Below are positions 29,860 to 38,748 of a stretch of 64,000 nucleotides of DNA, one piece after another; the stretch's first letter is position 1; every line of letters begins with the position of its first letter. A program made the translations under genes and the position numbers. The notes under the pieces are model-generated. The model did not search any database and was not told where the DNA came from. It saw nothing but the letters and a program-made list of their open reading frames with translations. This DNA comes from Citricoccus zhacaiensis (lineage in GTDB: Bacteria > Actinomycetota > Actinomycetes > Actinomycetales > Micrococcaceae): assembly GCF_014645315.1 (NCBI RefSeq), contig NZ_BMLQ01000004.1, positions 1 through 64,000 on the forward strand, written 5' to 3'.

Positions 29860-31761
29860 CTATTCCACGGAAGCCGCCTCTGACATGATCCGATCGGGTG
29901 AGACGGGTGAGTCCGAGCCGGCCGTGAAGAACAAGGCCTCGATACCCCAGCCCAGGGGCAGCACCCGGTCCAGGCTCCACCCGGAGCCGGCAGCCAGGGC
30001 GACGATGGCCTGCCCGCGGTGCGCGATTCCGGTGCCGGCCAGGGACAGCAGGGCGTGTTCGCGGGCGTGCGCATCCAGCCCGTCCGGGCGCGAGGCCTCC
30101 ACCAGGACGAGTGACCGGGCAGTCTGGTGCGCCCGCCGCAGGAAATCGCCGGCTTCGGCCTCGGTGCGGTAGGCCAGGGCGAGGCCACCGACGAGCACGT
30201 CCGCCGGCACCGGAGGGCCGGTCACCGTCAGGGCACCGAACCGCACGGCGTCCTTGCCGGCCAGTTCGGCCCGCAGGACCTCCAGGCCCGCCCCATCCTC
30301 GTGGACGGTCAAGGCCGGGTGGGCGTCGCGCCGGACCAGGGCGCGGACGACGGCGGCCGCTCCCGGACCGCTGATGCCGGCGGTCTCCACGGTGTCCCAG
30401 ACCGGGTCCTCCACCGCGACGTCGAGCAGGTAGTCCAGGATGTCACCCTCCGCCACGAGCTCGGCGTAGCTATCCCGGCCGGCCAGGGCGCCGGCCCACA
30501 GGCTGGCTCCGTGCCGCCGAGACCACGCCGACGCCCCGGTGCCCGGATCGCGCAGCGCCGGGACGAGCTGATCGAGGGCCAGGGCCAGTTCTGACTCCAG
30601 CCCGGTCAGGTCGCCCTGCAGGTGATCGTCCACCAGGAGTTCCTCGCCCAGCGGACCCAGGTCGAGGGCGGAGCCGTCCCCCGTCAGGATGCCACTGTCC
30701 ACCAGGACTGCCGTCAGCGGCCCCAGGGGCTCCTCGGGGACGCCGAGGAGCCCGGCGAGCCTGCCCCGCGAGGCGCCGGGATGGTCCGCGACGGCCTCGA
30801 TCAGGCCCAGTTGCAGGGCGGCCCGGGCAGCGAACCAGGCCACCGGCGGTTCCAGCGACTGCGCCGCGGGCGCGCCCTGGCCGGACTCCGTGTCCTTCGG
30901 GGCCGGTGCCGAGCTTTCCGCGGGAGGCGGCCCGGCCGGCGTCGTCTGCGGGGTGTCAGCATGCCAGTATCCGGTGATGTTCAGATGGGACTTGGGCATG
31001 CCCAGGTCCCGTTGGAGGTACCGGCGCAGGGGGATCAGGGCGCGGCTTTCGGCGGCGGCCCAGACGTAGCCGCTCCCCTGGCCCGCACCGGGCGGAAGGT
31101 CGAGGCCGCGGACAGCGGGGGCGAGCAGGCCGGCGGCGGCAGCCGCATCCTCGGACCCCACCCATTCGAGCCGGTCCTCCGGGCCGAGATTCAGCTCCTG
31201 CCGTGCCTCGTCGGCGGCGACGGCGACCACGATGTAGGCGGGAATCCGCACGGGCCGTTCGTCCAGGAAGCGGCCGATGGCGGGCAGCGCCGTCTCGTCT
31301 CCGGCGAGCACGATCCAGTCGAGGCCCTGAGGAAGGACGGTGGAGGACTTCGGTCCCACGAACCAGAGGTCATCGCCCGGTTGCGCGTCACGCGCCCAGC
31401 TGGCGGCGGGACCGTGGCCGTGCAGCACGAAGTCGAGGTCCACCTCCCGCCTGACGAGATCCACGCGGCGGGGCGTGTAGTCCCGGCCCTGGCGCGTGGC
31501 CGACGCGCCCCACTCGATGCCGCCGGGCACCTGCTCGGGCAGGGCGGAGGCGATGTCCCCATCCGAGGCGAAGATCAGCTTGACGTGGTCGTCGAAGGTG
31601 GGCGACGCGAAGCCCGGACGGTCCAGGCCGCCGACCGTGAAGGCGCCGAGCTGGTCACCGGTCAGCGTGACCCGCCGCATCCGCGGGGTGACCTCGGAGG
31701 TCCGCAGAACCTGCACCCGGCGGACGGTGAGCGGATGGGAGATGAACTCGTGCTGGGCCAT
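29860..31761 (-). CDS. Siderophore-interacting protein fused to methyltransferase-like domain
   Basis: Two-part protein of 633 residues. Residues 1-275 are a siderophore-interacting FAD reductase, which releases iron from imported ferri-siderophores: VRRVQVLRTSEVTPRMRRVT, RDYTPRRVD (flavin binding, RxYTxR), LDFVLHGHGPAASWA, and a C-terminal half ending MPKSHLNITGYW. A Pro/Ala/Ser linker (about 278-310) leads to a second part (about 312-633) that looks like an O-methyltransferase: winged-helix dimerisation domain then a Rossmann-like region, though the SAM-binding glycine motif is weak (AGISGPGAAAVV). ATG 31761 follows the binding-protein stop by 1 base, so they are one operon under the iron box. 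Confidence 0.85.
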   Translation of the reverse strand: MAQHEFISHPLTVRRVQVLRTSEVTPRMRRVTLTGDQLGAFTVGGLDRPGFASPTFDDHVKLIFASDGDIASALPEQVPGGIEWGASATRQGRDYTPRRVDLVRREVDLDFVLHGHGPAASWARDAQPGDDLWFVGPKSSTVLPQGLDWIVLAGDETALPAIGRFLDERPVRIPAYIVVAVAADEARQELNLGPEDRLEWVGSEDAAAAAGLLAPAVRGLDLPPGAGQGSGYVWAAAESRALIPLRRYLQRDLGMPKSHLNITGYWHADTPQTTPAGPPPAESSAPAPKDTESGQGAPAAQSLEPPVAWFAARAALQLGLIEAVADHPGASRGRLAGLLGVPEEPLGPLTAVLVDSGILTGDGSALDLGPLGEELLVDDHLQGDLTGLESELALALDQLVPALRDPGTGASAWSRRHGASLWAGALAGRDSYAELVAEGDILDYLLDVAVEDPVWDTVETAGISGPGAAAVVRALVRRDAHPALTVHEDGAGLEVLRAELAGKDAVRFGALTVTGPPVPADVLVGGLALAYRTEAEAGDFLRRAHQTARSLVLVEASRPDGLDAHAREHALLSLAGTGIAHRGQAIVALAAGSGWSLDRVLPLGWGIEALFFTAGSDSPVSPDRIMSEAASVE

Positions 31762-31762
31762 C

Positions 31763-32779
31763 TCAGCCGTACAGCTCCTCGATCTGGTCCAGCAACGCCA
31801 GGGCCTCGTCATAGTCACCGCGGATCGACCAGTACGGCAATTCCTGGGCCTGGTTGTCCTGGAACGCCGGCAGGGCGGCGTAGACCGGGTTCTCGCGGAG
31901 GTCCTCCACCGAGGTGGTCTCGGCATTGAAGCCGGCGATGAACAGGGTCTCCTGGGTCATGACCTGGCCGACCTTCTCCGTGGAGAGCTCGAACATGTCG
32001 CCGCCCGGGCCGTAGACCTCGAAGCCGCCGTCCGCGAAGACCGGGGCCACCTCGAAGCCAAGGTCGGCGAAGGTGGTGGGCAGGCCGACGTCCTCGACCA
32101 GGCCGTAGGGGGTGCCGTCGGCCGTCAGGGAGAGGAACGCGACCTCGCCTTCGGGCGGGGTGATGGCCTCGCGCACCTCCGTCTCTCGCTCCTCGTAGGC
32201 CTGGACGTGCTCCTCGTAGAGGTCACCCTTGCCGAAGGCCCCGGCAAGGAAGGAGAACTGGTCCTGCCAGGAGGTCAGCTCACGGCCCACGAGCAGGGTC
32301 GGGGCGATCGCCGAGAGGTCCTCATAGGCCTCCTCGGCCTGGAACAGCGGGAAGCCGATGCCGCCGCCGATGATCAGGTCCGGTTCGAGGGTGAGGATCG
32401 CCTCCAGGTCGAAGCCGTCGGCGCTCCAGGGCAGGTAGACGGTGCCGTCGTCCTCCGCCTCTTCGGCCCAGAACTCCGAGTGCTCGCCCTCGGCCTCCGT
32501 GTCCTCCGGGATGGTCGCGGTCACGGGGATGTCCAGGTCGTAGAGGTATCCGGCCAGGGCGTAGTTCAGCACCACCACCGTCTGGGGATCCTGCGGGACC
32601 TCCACGGTGCCGTAGTCGGTCTCCACGGAGACCGGACCGGCGGCCTGCGCGGTGCTGGAGCTGACCCCGGCCGGGGAGCCCGAGGCGTCTCCGGCCTCGC
32701 CAGCGCCCCCGCATCCCGCCAGGGACAGGGCAGCCAGGACGGCAACAGCAGTGCGGGTGTAGCGGACGGTGGTTTTCAT
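31763..32779 (-). CDS. Iron-siderophore ABC transporter substrate-binding lipoprotein
   Basis: FecB/FepB-type class III binding protein of 338 residues that captures ferri-siderophores outside the membrane. The signal peptide ends in the lipobox LSLAGC. The mature protein contains the two-lobe Fe-siderophore fold: VVVLNYALAGYLYDLDIPVTA, LEAILTLEPDLIIGG and LLVGRELTSWQDQFSFLAGAFG. ATG 32779 has AGAGG 5 bases upstream. The permease and ATPase genes lie on the opposite strand beyond the AraC gene. An iron box and promoter precede it. Confidence 0.93.
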   Translation of the reverse strand: MKTTVRYTRTAVAVLAALSLAGCGGAGEAGDASGSPAGVSSSTAQAAGPVSVETDYGTVEVPQDPQTVVVLNYALAGYLYDLDIPVTATIPEDTEAEGEHSEFWAEEAEDDGTVYLPWSADGFDLEAILTLEPDLIIGGGIGFPLFQAEEAYEDLSAIAPTLLVGRELTSWQDQFSFLAGAFGKGDLYEEHVQAYEERETEVREAITPPEGEVAFLSLTADGTPYGLVEDVGLPTTFADLGFEVAPVFADGGFEVYGPGGDMFELSTEKVGQVMTQETLFIAGFNAETTSVEDLRENPVYAALPAFQDNQAQELPYWSIRGDYDEALALLDQIEELYG

Positions 32780-32797
32780 CGGACCTCTTCGGGGATT

Positions 32798-32839
32798 GGT
32801 ACAGTAGCCGCACGCAATCCTAAGGCAAGCCTTACCTAA
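32798..32839 (-). promoter_or_regulatory. Iron box (DtxR/IdeR type) and promoter
   Basis: Positions 32821-32839 (TAAGGCAAGCCTTACCTAA) form a 19-base inverted repeat, TTAGGTAAGG against CCTTA read on the minus strand, matching the DtxR/IdeR consensus TTAGGTTAGSCTAACCTAA well. A -35 TTGCCT inside it and a -10 TACTGT 16 bases on read toward the binding-protein gene. Repression when iron is plentiful is expected, for the leftward operon and possibly the rightward one. Confidence 0.75.
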
Positions 32840-32989
32840 TACAGAGGGGTTTGTGTGACGATTCGGACGCGGTGCTCGCCCCAACAGACATCTGCCCGGC
32901 CACGGCCGGAGCGAGGTGATTCGCTGGGCAGGTTGCCGCGGCCTCACGCCGCCCGCCCACCGCACCGTCTTACCTGGAGGTCCGTCCCC

Positions 32990-33745
32990 ATGACGTCATG
33001 GGAATCCGTAGTGCCGGAACACGCCATCCGGTTCGTGGGCCATCCCACCCACGAACATCCGGAACCACATCTGGTCTTCGTGGTCACGGGCCAGGCCCTG
33101 CTCGTGGCCGACGGCCGCGACCTGCTGCTGCACCGCCACGAGGCGGCCTGGCTGGCGCCCGGCGTCCCCCACGCCGTGGAGACCCGCTCCGGCGGCATGG
33201 TTCTGGGCCCGCTGCTGGAACCCGGGTGCTCCCCGCCCGAGCGGATCCGCGCGCTCGGAGTCGTCCCGGATCTGGTGGAGCTCCTGACCACCGTCCTCGT
33301 GGCGGCTCCTTCGTCAGCGGACCATGTGGCGCCGTTCCGTTCCGCGATCGGTGCCCTGCTGCGGGCGCAGGCACTCGACTACTTCCCCCTGGTCCACCCG
33401 CGCCACCCGGTGGCGGCGGCGGTGGCCCGGGAGGCCGCCGCCACCCAGCGGACCCTGGACCAGCTGGCCGCGCAGCACCGCATCAGCCAGCGGCAATTGT
33501 TACGGATCTTCGTGGAGGAGACCGGACTGCCCTTCCATCAGTGGCGGGTGCGCGCTCGGCTCAACCCGGCCGTGGCCCACCTGCTGATCGGTGGTGGCAT
33601 CCCGGCCGCGGCCATGATCGCCGGCTTTGGGACCCGCACCGGGTTCCTCCGGGCCCTGGCCCGGGAGACCGGGGTCCCGATGGCCGAGCTCACGGCCTGT
33701 CCTGACGTGGCCCTGCGTGCCGGGGCCGTCCCCGTGGCCTCGTGA
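32990..33745 (+). CDS. AraC-family regulator with cupin domain
   Basis: Transcription factor of 251 residues. A cupin-like sensor domain (about 10-85: HEHPEPHLVFVVTGQALL, LAPGVPHAVE) is followed by a linker and two helix-turn-helix motifs near the C-terminus (TLDQLAAQHRISQRQLLRIF and the degenerate IPAAAMIAGFGTRTGFLRAL). ATG 32990 is chosen for GGAGG 10 bases upstream. Its TGA overlaps the first permease gene (GTGA). Position suggests it regulates the siderophore uptake genes, perhaps binding the siderophore in the cupin pocket; this is inference. Confidence 0.87.
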   Translation: MTSWESVVPEHAIRFVGHPTHEHPEPHLVFVVTGQALLVADGRDLLLHRHEAAWLAPGVPHAVETRSGGMVLGPLLEPGCSPPERIRALGVVPDLVELLTTVLVAAPSSADHVAPFRSAIGALLRAQALDYFPLVHPRHPVAAAVAREAAATQRTLDQLAAQHRISQRQLLRIFVEETGLPFHQWRVRARLNPAVAHLLIGGGIPAAAMIAGFGTRTGFLRALARETGVPMAELTACPDVALRAGAVPVAS

Positions 33746-34737
33746 CCGTTCGCCGCACGGCGGGCCTCGTGCTGGCCGCGGCCCTGTTGGCCGCGTGCGC
33801 GCTGGCCAGCCTCGCGGTCGGGGCGGCGATGCTGCCCCCGGACGTGGTCTGGACGGCCCTGACCGCCAACGACGGCTCCGCCTCCCACGTCACGGTGTCT
33901 GAGGCGAGGGTCGGCCGCACCCTGCTCGGCATCACCGTCGGCGCAGCCCTCGGCGTCTCCGGTGCGCTCATCCAGGCCCTGACCCGGAATCCCCTGGCCG
34001 ATCCCGGCATCCTTGGCGTCAACGCCGGCGCCGGATTCGCCGTGGCCCTGGCGGTCGCCTTCTTCGGGGTCACTCGCATCAGCGAGTACCTGCCCTTCGC
34101 CTTCCTGGGGGCGATCGCGGCCACGGTGGCGGTCTACCTCGTGGCCGGCGGCCTGCGCGGAACCCCGACGCCGGTCCGCATCACCCTGGTGGGCGTCGCT
34201 CTGGGTGCAGTCCTGATGGGGGTCTCCCGCACCCTGGCCCTGCTCAACGCCGAGACCTTCGACCGGATGCGGTTCTGGAGTGCCGGCACCATCGCGGACC
34301 GCCCGCCGGGAACGCTGGAGGCCATCCTGCCGTTCATCCTCGTGGGTCTGGTGCTCGCCGCACTCTGCGCCACACCGCTGAACGCGGTGGCCCTGGGTGA
34401 CGACCTGGCCCGCACCGTGGGGGCGCGCCTCGGATGGGCCCGGGCCGGCGTCGTGCTCTCGGTGACCCTGCTGTGCGGTGCCGCCACGGCAGCCAGCGGC
34501 GTCATCGCCTTCGTGGGGCTGATGGTGCCACACGCGGTCCGCTGGATCACCGGCCCCGACTGGCGGTGGATCCTCGCCTATTCGGCCCTCCTGGCTCCGG
34601 CTCTGGTCCTCGCCTCCGACGTGGTGGGGCGCCTGGTGCTCATGCCCGCCGAACTCCAGGTCAGCATCGTCACCGCCCTGCTGGGCGCCCCGATGCTGAT
34701 CCTGCTGGTCCGCCGCACCCGGGCGACGGCGCTGTGA
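33742..34737 (+). CDS. Iron-siderophore ABC permease 1 (FecCD family)
   Basis: Inner-membrane permease of 331 residues with about ten hydrophobic helices. Typical FecCD motifs: RVGRTLLGITVGAALGVSGA, RNPLADPGILGVNAGAGFAV and GLMVPHAVRWITGPDWRWIL, the latter near the ATPase-coupling loop. GTG start overlaps the regulator stop, and its own TGA overlaps the next GTG. Works as a heterodimer with the following permease. Confidence 0.94.
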   Translation: MTVRRTAGLVLAAALLAACALASLAVGAAMLPPDVVWTALTANDGSASHVTVSEARVGRTLLGITVGAALGVSGALIQALTRNPLADPGILGVNAGAGFAVALAVAFFGVTRISEYLPFAFLGAIAATVAVYLVAGGLRGTPTPVRITLVGVALGAVLMGVSRTLALLNAETFDRMRFWSAGTIADRPPGTLEAILPFILVGLVLAALCATPLNAVALGDDLARTVGARLGWARAGVVLSVTLLCGAATAASGVIAFVGLMVPHAVRWITGPDWRWILAYSALLAPALVLASDVVGRLVLMPAELQVSIVTALLGAPMLILLVRRTRATAL

Positions 34738-35807
34738 GAGGACTGCAGGCCCGGGCCGGGACACCGAAGGGCACCCTGACGATCCGCCGCGGCCGGTTCA
34801 GCGCACGCACCTCGGTCCGGTCCGTGACCACCATCGCAGTCATCTCCGCCGGGGTCGTGGCACTCATGGTCTGGGCCACCACCCTGGGCAGCTACGCGAT
34901 CAGCCCCGCCGAACTGTGGGGTCTGGTCGAGGGGACAGCGCCGCAGCGAGTCCACACCGTGGTGGTCGAATGGCGGCTGCCGCGCATCGTCGCCGCCGTG
35001 GTCTTCGGCATCGCACTGGGGATCAGCGGTGCCGTCTTCCAGTCGCTCACCCGGAACCCGCTGGGCAGCCCGGACATCATCGGATTCGCCTCCGGGGCGT
35101 ACACCGGCGTGGTCGTCACCCTGCTGCTGGGCGCCACTGGCTACGCGGCCAGGGGCGCCGGGGCCCTGATCGGCGGACTGCTCACCGCGCTCGCCGTCTA
35201 TCTGCTGGCCTTCCGCCGGGGCATCCAGGGATTCCGCCTGATCATCATCGGCATCGCCCTGAGTGCCTTCCTCGACGGCATCAACACGTGGTTCACGGCC
35301 AAGGTGGACGTGGACCTGGCCCTCCATGCCGCTGTCTGGGGTGCTGGCAGCCTCGGAGCGGTGAACTGGACCTCCGTGGGCATCGGGTCCGCGGTACTGG
35401 CCGTCCTCCTCGTGGCGGCCCCGGAGGCCCAACGCCGGATGCGGCGGCTCGAGCTCGGTGACGACGCGGCGGCCGCCCTGGGTGTGCCCGTGGAACCCAC
35501 CAAGCTGGCCCTGATCCTGATCGGGGTGGCCGCCACGGCTCTGGTGACCGCCGCGGCGGGACCCATCGCCTTCATCGCCCTCGCCGCACCGCAGATCGCC
35601 CGCCGCCTCACCGGCCAGGGCGCCTCCGTGGACCTCGCCGGCTCAGCCGCTGTGGGCGCTGCCCTGCTGCTCGGGGCGGACCTCATCGCCTTGCACGCCG
35701 TCCCCGGGGTCCCGCTGCCCACGGGGGCCGTGACCATCTGCATCGGTGGCGGGTACCTGGTCTGGCTGCTCGTGCGCGAGAGCCGCCGTGAAAGGAGTAC
35801 AGCATGA
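34734..35807 (+). CDS. Iron-siderophore ABC permease 2 (FecCD family)
   Basis: Second FecCD-type permease, 357 residues. It has a basic N-terminal tail (about 1-30), then RLPRIVAAVVFGIALGISGA, RNPLGSPDIIGFASGAYTG and IAFIALAAPQIARRLTG. GTG 34734 is chosen because it overlaps the preceding stop (GTGA); frames reaching further upstream lie within the first permease. The gene overlaps the ATPase gene by 4 bases. Confidence 0.94.
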   Translation: MRGLQARAGTPKGTLTIRRGRFSARTSVRSVTTIAVISAGVVALMVWATTLGSYAISPAELWGLVEGTAPQRVHTVVVEWRLPRIVAAVVFGIALGISGAVFQSLTRNPLGSPDIIGFASGAYTGVVVTLLLGATGYAARGAGALIGGLLTALAVYLLAFRRGIQGFRLIIIGIALSAFLDGINTWFTAKVDVDLALHAAVWGAGSLGAVNWTSVGIGSAVLAVLLVAAPEAQRRMRRLELGDDAAAALGVPVEPTKLALILIGVAATALVTAAAGPIAFIALAAPQIARRLTGQGASVDLAGSAAVGAALLLGADLIALHAVPGVPLPTGAVTICIGGGYLVWLLVRESRRERSTA

Positions 35808-36595
35808 GCCGGTTGTCCGCCGAGGGACTCACCGCCGGGTACGACGACAGGACGGTCCTGTCCGGGCTCGACCTGCAGATCCCGGACGGGGAACTCACGG
35901 TCATCGTCGGCCCCAACGCCTGCGGCAAGTCCACGCTCCTGCGGTCGATGGCCCGATTGCTGCAGCCCGCCTCGGGACGCATCGTGCTGGACGGCCAGGA
36001 CATCCGGCGGTGGCCCACCAAGGAGGTGGCCCGCCGGGTGGGACTGCTGCCCCAGTCGTCGGTGGCACCCGAGGGGATCACCGTGGCGGACCTGGTGGCC
36101 CGGGGCCGCTATCCGCACCAGTCCCTGCTGTCCGGCTGGTCCACCGAGGACGAGCGGGCCGTCAATGAGGCGATGACGGCCACCGACATCACCTCGTTGG
36201 CCGCACGGCACGTGGACGAGCTCTCCGGCGGCCAGCGCCAGCGCGTCTGGATCGCCATGGTCCTGGCGCAGCAGACCCCGCTGATCCTGCTGGATGAACC
36301 GACCACCTTCCTCGACATCGCCCACCAGCTCGAGGTGCTGGACCTGGTCGCGGCCCTGCGCTCCGAGGGCCGCACCGTGGTGGCGGTGCTGCACGAGATC
36401 AACATGGCCGCCCGCTACGCCACGCATCTGATCGCCATGCGCTCCGGGGCGGTGGTGGCCCAGGGGCCACCGGCGGACATCCTGACGGAGGGACTGGTGC
36501 ACGAGGTCTTCGGGGTGCGGGCCCGCATCATCCCCGATCCGGACACCGGACACCCGGTCGTCCTGCCCCGCTCCCCCACCCCCGGAGCGCCCTGA
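35804..36595 (+). CDS. Iron-siderophore ABC transporter ATPase (FecE-like)
   Basis: ATP-binding subunit of 263 residues: Walker A GPNACGKST (about 35-43), signature LSGGQRQRVWIAM (about 138-150), Walker B LILLDEPTTFLD, and the switch His in VLHEINMAARYA. Powers import of ferri-siderophore with the two permeases; its ATG overlaps the permease stop. It completes the set with the binding lipoprotein encoded on the other strand. Confidence 0.96.
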   Translation: MSRLSAEGLTAGYDDRTVLSGLDLQIPDGELTVIVGPNACGKSTLLRSMARLLQPASGRIVLDGQDIRRWPTKEVARRVGLLPQSSVAPEGITVADLVARGRYPHQSLLSGWSTEDERAVNEAMTATDITSLAARHVDELSGGQRQRVWIAMVLAQQTPLILLDEPTTFLDIAHQLEVLDLVAALRSEGRTVVAVLHEINMAARYATHLIAMRSGAVVAQGPPADILTEGLVHEVFGVRARIIPDPDTGHPVVLPRSPTPGAP

Positions 36596-36698
36596 CGGTG
36601 CCGGGGGACGGGTCAGGGGCCTCGGCCGGTCTCCGCACGCGCTCGCTAGGATCAGGGGTGGCCCCCACCGGCCCACACACCCTTCCAACCGAGGAGTC

Positions 36699-37952
36699 AA
36701 CTCGCGCCGCCCTCCTGTCACCAGCCCGATCCTGCCGTGGATCATCGTCGGCATCGTCATCCTCGCCCTCAACCTCCGAGCGCCGATCATCGCTCCCACC
36801 GCGATCCTCGGGCAGATCCAGGGCGATACCGGACTGAACGCCGTCGGAGCCGGACTGCTGACCGGACTGCCGATCCTGCTCTTCGCCCTGGCGACCCCCT
36901 TGGCCACCCGGACCATCGGCCGGTGGGGTTCCGAGGCCACGGTGTTCGCCTGCCTGGCGGGGGTGCTGGCCGGCACCCTGCTGCGCTCGGCTGGGCCAGC
37001 GTGGATGGTCCTGGCCGGCACCGTGGTGATCGGCCTGTCGCTGACCCTGGGGAACATCGTGGTGCCGGTCATCATCCGCCGGGAGGTCCCCTGGGACCGG
37101 GTCTCCCTGGCGACGGGACTGTATTCGGCCGGCATGAACGTGGGTTCCATGGCCACCCTGCTCGGCACCGGCCCCCTGGCTGCCGCCGTCGGCTGGCGCT
37201 GGGCCCTCGCGCTCTGGGGCGTGCTCGCCGTCGTCGGGATGACCTATTGGCTGGCCCTGGTCCGGCGGCGCCTGCGGGAGGCCCCCGGCGGGCAGTCGAA
37301 CTCCTCCGAGAGTGGCCCGGTGTCCGGACAGAAGGCGCCGACAGCCCGGAGCGCCGGTGGCCGGCCGGTGCCGCAGTTCCGCCGTGTCATGTGGCTGCTG
37401 GTCATCGCCTTCAGCGGCCAGTCGGCCGGCTACTTCACCACCACCACCTGGCTGCCCACGATCCTGGCTGACTCCCAGGGTCTGGACACGGCGGGGTCCG
37501 GTGCCACGGCGTCCCTGTTCCAGGTCGCCGCCATCGTGGGCGCCCTCGGTGTTCCGCTCCTGGCGGCCCGGACGAGGCCCTGGGTCCCCATGGCCGTGGT
37601 CGCCGTCCTGTGGCTGTCCCTGCCGCTCGGCCTGCTGCTGGCACCCGACGCGTACACGCTCTGGTCTCTCACCGGCGGAGTGGCGCAGGGCGGCGGTTTC
37701 ACGGCCATCTTCTCGATCATCGCCCGGATGGCCGGCAACGATTCCGAGGCCGCCTCCGGCTCAGCCTTCGTCCAGACGGGCGGCTACCTGGCCGCCACGA
37801 TCGCCCCGCCGTTCGCCGGCTGGCTGCACACCACCACCGAGGGCTGGACGGCACCGGTCCTGCTGGTCCTCGCCGCCACCCTCGCCTTCACCATCGCCGG
37901 GCTGCTGGCCGCCCGGGCCTCGGTGCAGCGGCCCTCCGCCGAGGCCGGCTAG
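36699..37952 (+). CDS. MFS transporter (CynX/NimT type) without visible start codon
   Basis: Twelve-helix MFS permease. The open frame matches this family from LPWIIVGIVILALNLRAPII onward, coded from 36732, including NLRAPI typical of the CynX/NimT group (cyanate or 2-nitroimidazole transporters). Full family length (about 410-418 residues) requires a start near 36699, and a good ribosome site GAGGAG lies at 36691-36696. Yet no ATG, GTG or TTG occurs in frame before TTG 36900, which would remove the first helix. The coordinates given are the extent supported by homology. A non-standard start, a point mutation or a sequencing error are all possible. The stop shares CTAG with the convergent pcp gene. 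Confidence 0.75.
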   Translation, partial: NSRRPPVTSPILPWIIVGIVILALNLRAPIIAPTAILGQIQGDTGLNAVGAGLLTGLPILLFALATPLATRTIGRWGSEATVFACLAGVLAGTLLRSAGPAWMVLAGTVVIGLSLTLGNIVVPVIIRREVPWDRVSLATGLYSAGMNVGSMATLLGTGPLAAAVGWRWALALWGVLAVVGMTYWLALVRRRLREAPGGQSNSSESGPVSGQKAPTARSAGGRPVPQFRRVMWLLVIAFSGQSAGYFTTTTWLPTILADSQGLDTAGSGATASLFQVAAIVGALGVPLLAARTRPWVPMAVVAVLWLSLPLGLLLAPDAYTLWSLTGGVAQGGGFTAIFSIIARMAGNDSEAASGSAFVQTGGYLAATIAPPFAGWLHTTTEGWTAPVLLVLAATLAFTIAGLLAARASVQRPSAEAG

Positions 37953-38692
37953 TACAGCGAGCCATCGGGCTCGTCGAGGTCCGACGCCGGCCGGGCCGCT
38001 TCCAGCGCGGCGATCACGAGCGCCTCGGCCAGCTGGGTCCCCGGCAGGGTCGGCCACGGTTCCGGACGAGCCCTGTCATCGGCGTGCTCGCTCACCCCTG
38101 CTGTTCTGCGCGGCGCGTTCTCGTCCCACGGCACGTGGATGAACCCGGCGGTTCGCACGGAACTGGTTTCGGCCCGGGCCATCAGCGCGTAGAAGAGGTG
38201 GTTGCAGACGAAGCTGCCCGCGCTCAGGGACAGCTCGGCCGGGATCGCGGCCTCGCGCAGCGCGGCGAAGATGCGCTTGACCGGCAGGGTGGAGAAATAG
38301 GCGGCGGGGCCGGCCTCGTCCACGGCCTGTCCTGCCGGCTGGGCCCCGGCGTTGTCCGGGATGCGGGCATCCTGGAGGTTGACGGCCACGCGCTCCACGG
38401 CCACCCGCGTCCGGCCGCCGGCTAGGCCGCAGGCGATGACGGTCCCGGGGCGGTGCTCGGCCAGTGCCCGTTCCAGGGCCTCGGTGGATCCGGCGAAGGA
38501 ACAGGGCAGCCTCACGGCGACCGCATCGAAGCCGCGGTCCCGGAGTCGACGGGCCGCCTCCTGCGCCGCGGGCCAGGAGGGATTGTGTCCATCCCCTGCG
38601 AAGGGCTCGAAGCCGGTGAGCAGAAGGGGTGACAGGAGGGGTGAGAGGCCAGGGGCGTGGTGGGCTGTGATGGCGGGGCCGGTACCGGTCAT
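37949..38692 (-). CDS. pcp: Pyroglutamyl-peptidase I
   Basis: Cysteine peptidase that removes N-terminal pyroglutamate from peptides in the cytosol. The triad is visible: Glu100 in RVAVERVAVN, Cys163 in SAGSFVCNHLFY and His186 in GFIHVPW. GFEPFAGDGHNPSW opens the domain. 247 residues, with short N- and C-terminal extensions compared with the usual 215. The stop codon and that of the MFS gene on the other strand share the four bases CTAG (37949-37952). Confidence 0.93.
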   Translation of the reverse strand: MTGTGPAITAHHAPGLSPLLSPLLLTGFEPFAGDGHNPSWPAAQEAARRLRDRGFDAVAVRLPCSFAGSTEALERALAEHRPGTVIACGLAGGRTRVAVERVAVNLQDARIPDNAGAQPAGQAVDEAGPAAYFSTLPVKRIFAALREAAIPAELSLSAGSFVCNHLFYALMARAETSSVRTAGFIHVPWDENAPRRTAGVSEHADDRARPEPWPTLPGTQLAEALVIAALEAARPASDLDEPDGSLY

Positions 38693-38723
38693 GGCTTCAG
38701 CGTAGCGCCCCCTTGCACCACCG

Positions 38724-38741
38724 TTAGTACATGTGTTCTAA
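38724..38741 (+). promoter_or_regulatory. LexA-like palindrome in the radical SAM promoter
   Basis: TTAGTACAT GTGTTCTAA is an 18-base imperfect palindrome resembling the actinobacterial SOS box (TCGAAC-N4-GTTCGA; 9 of 12 positions). It covers the spacer and -10 of a probable leaderless promoter: TTGCAC (38713-38718), 18 bases, TCTAAT (38737-38742), then ATG 6 bases on. Confidence 0.4.
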
Positions 38742-38748
38742 TCAAGTC

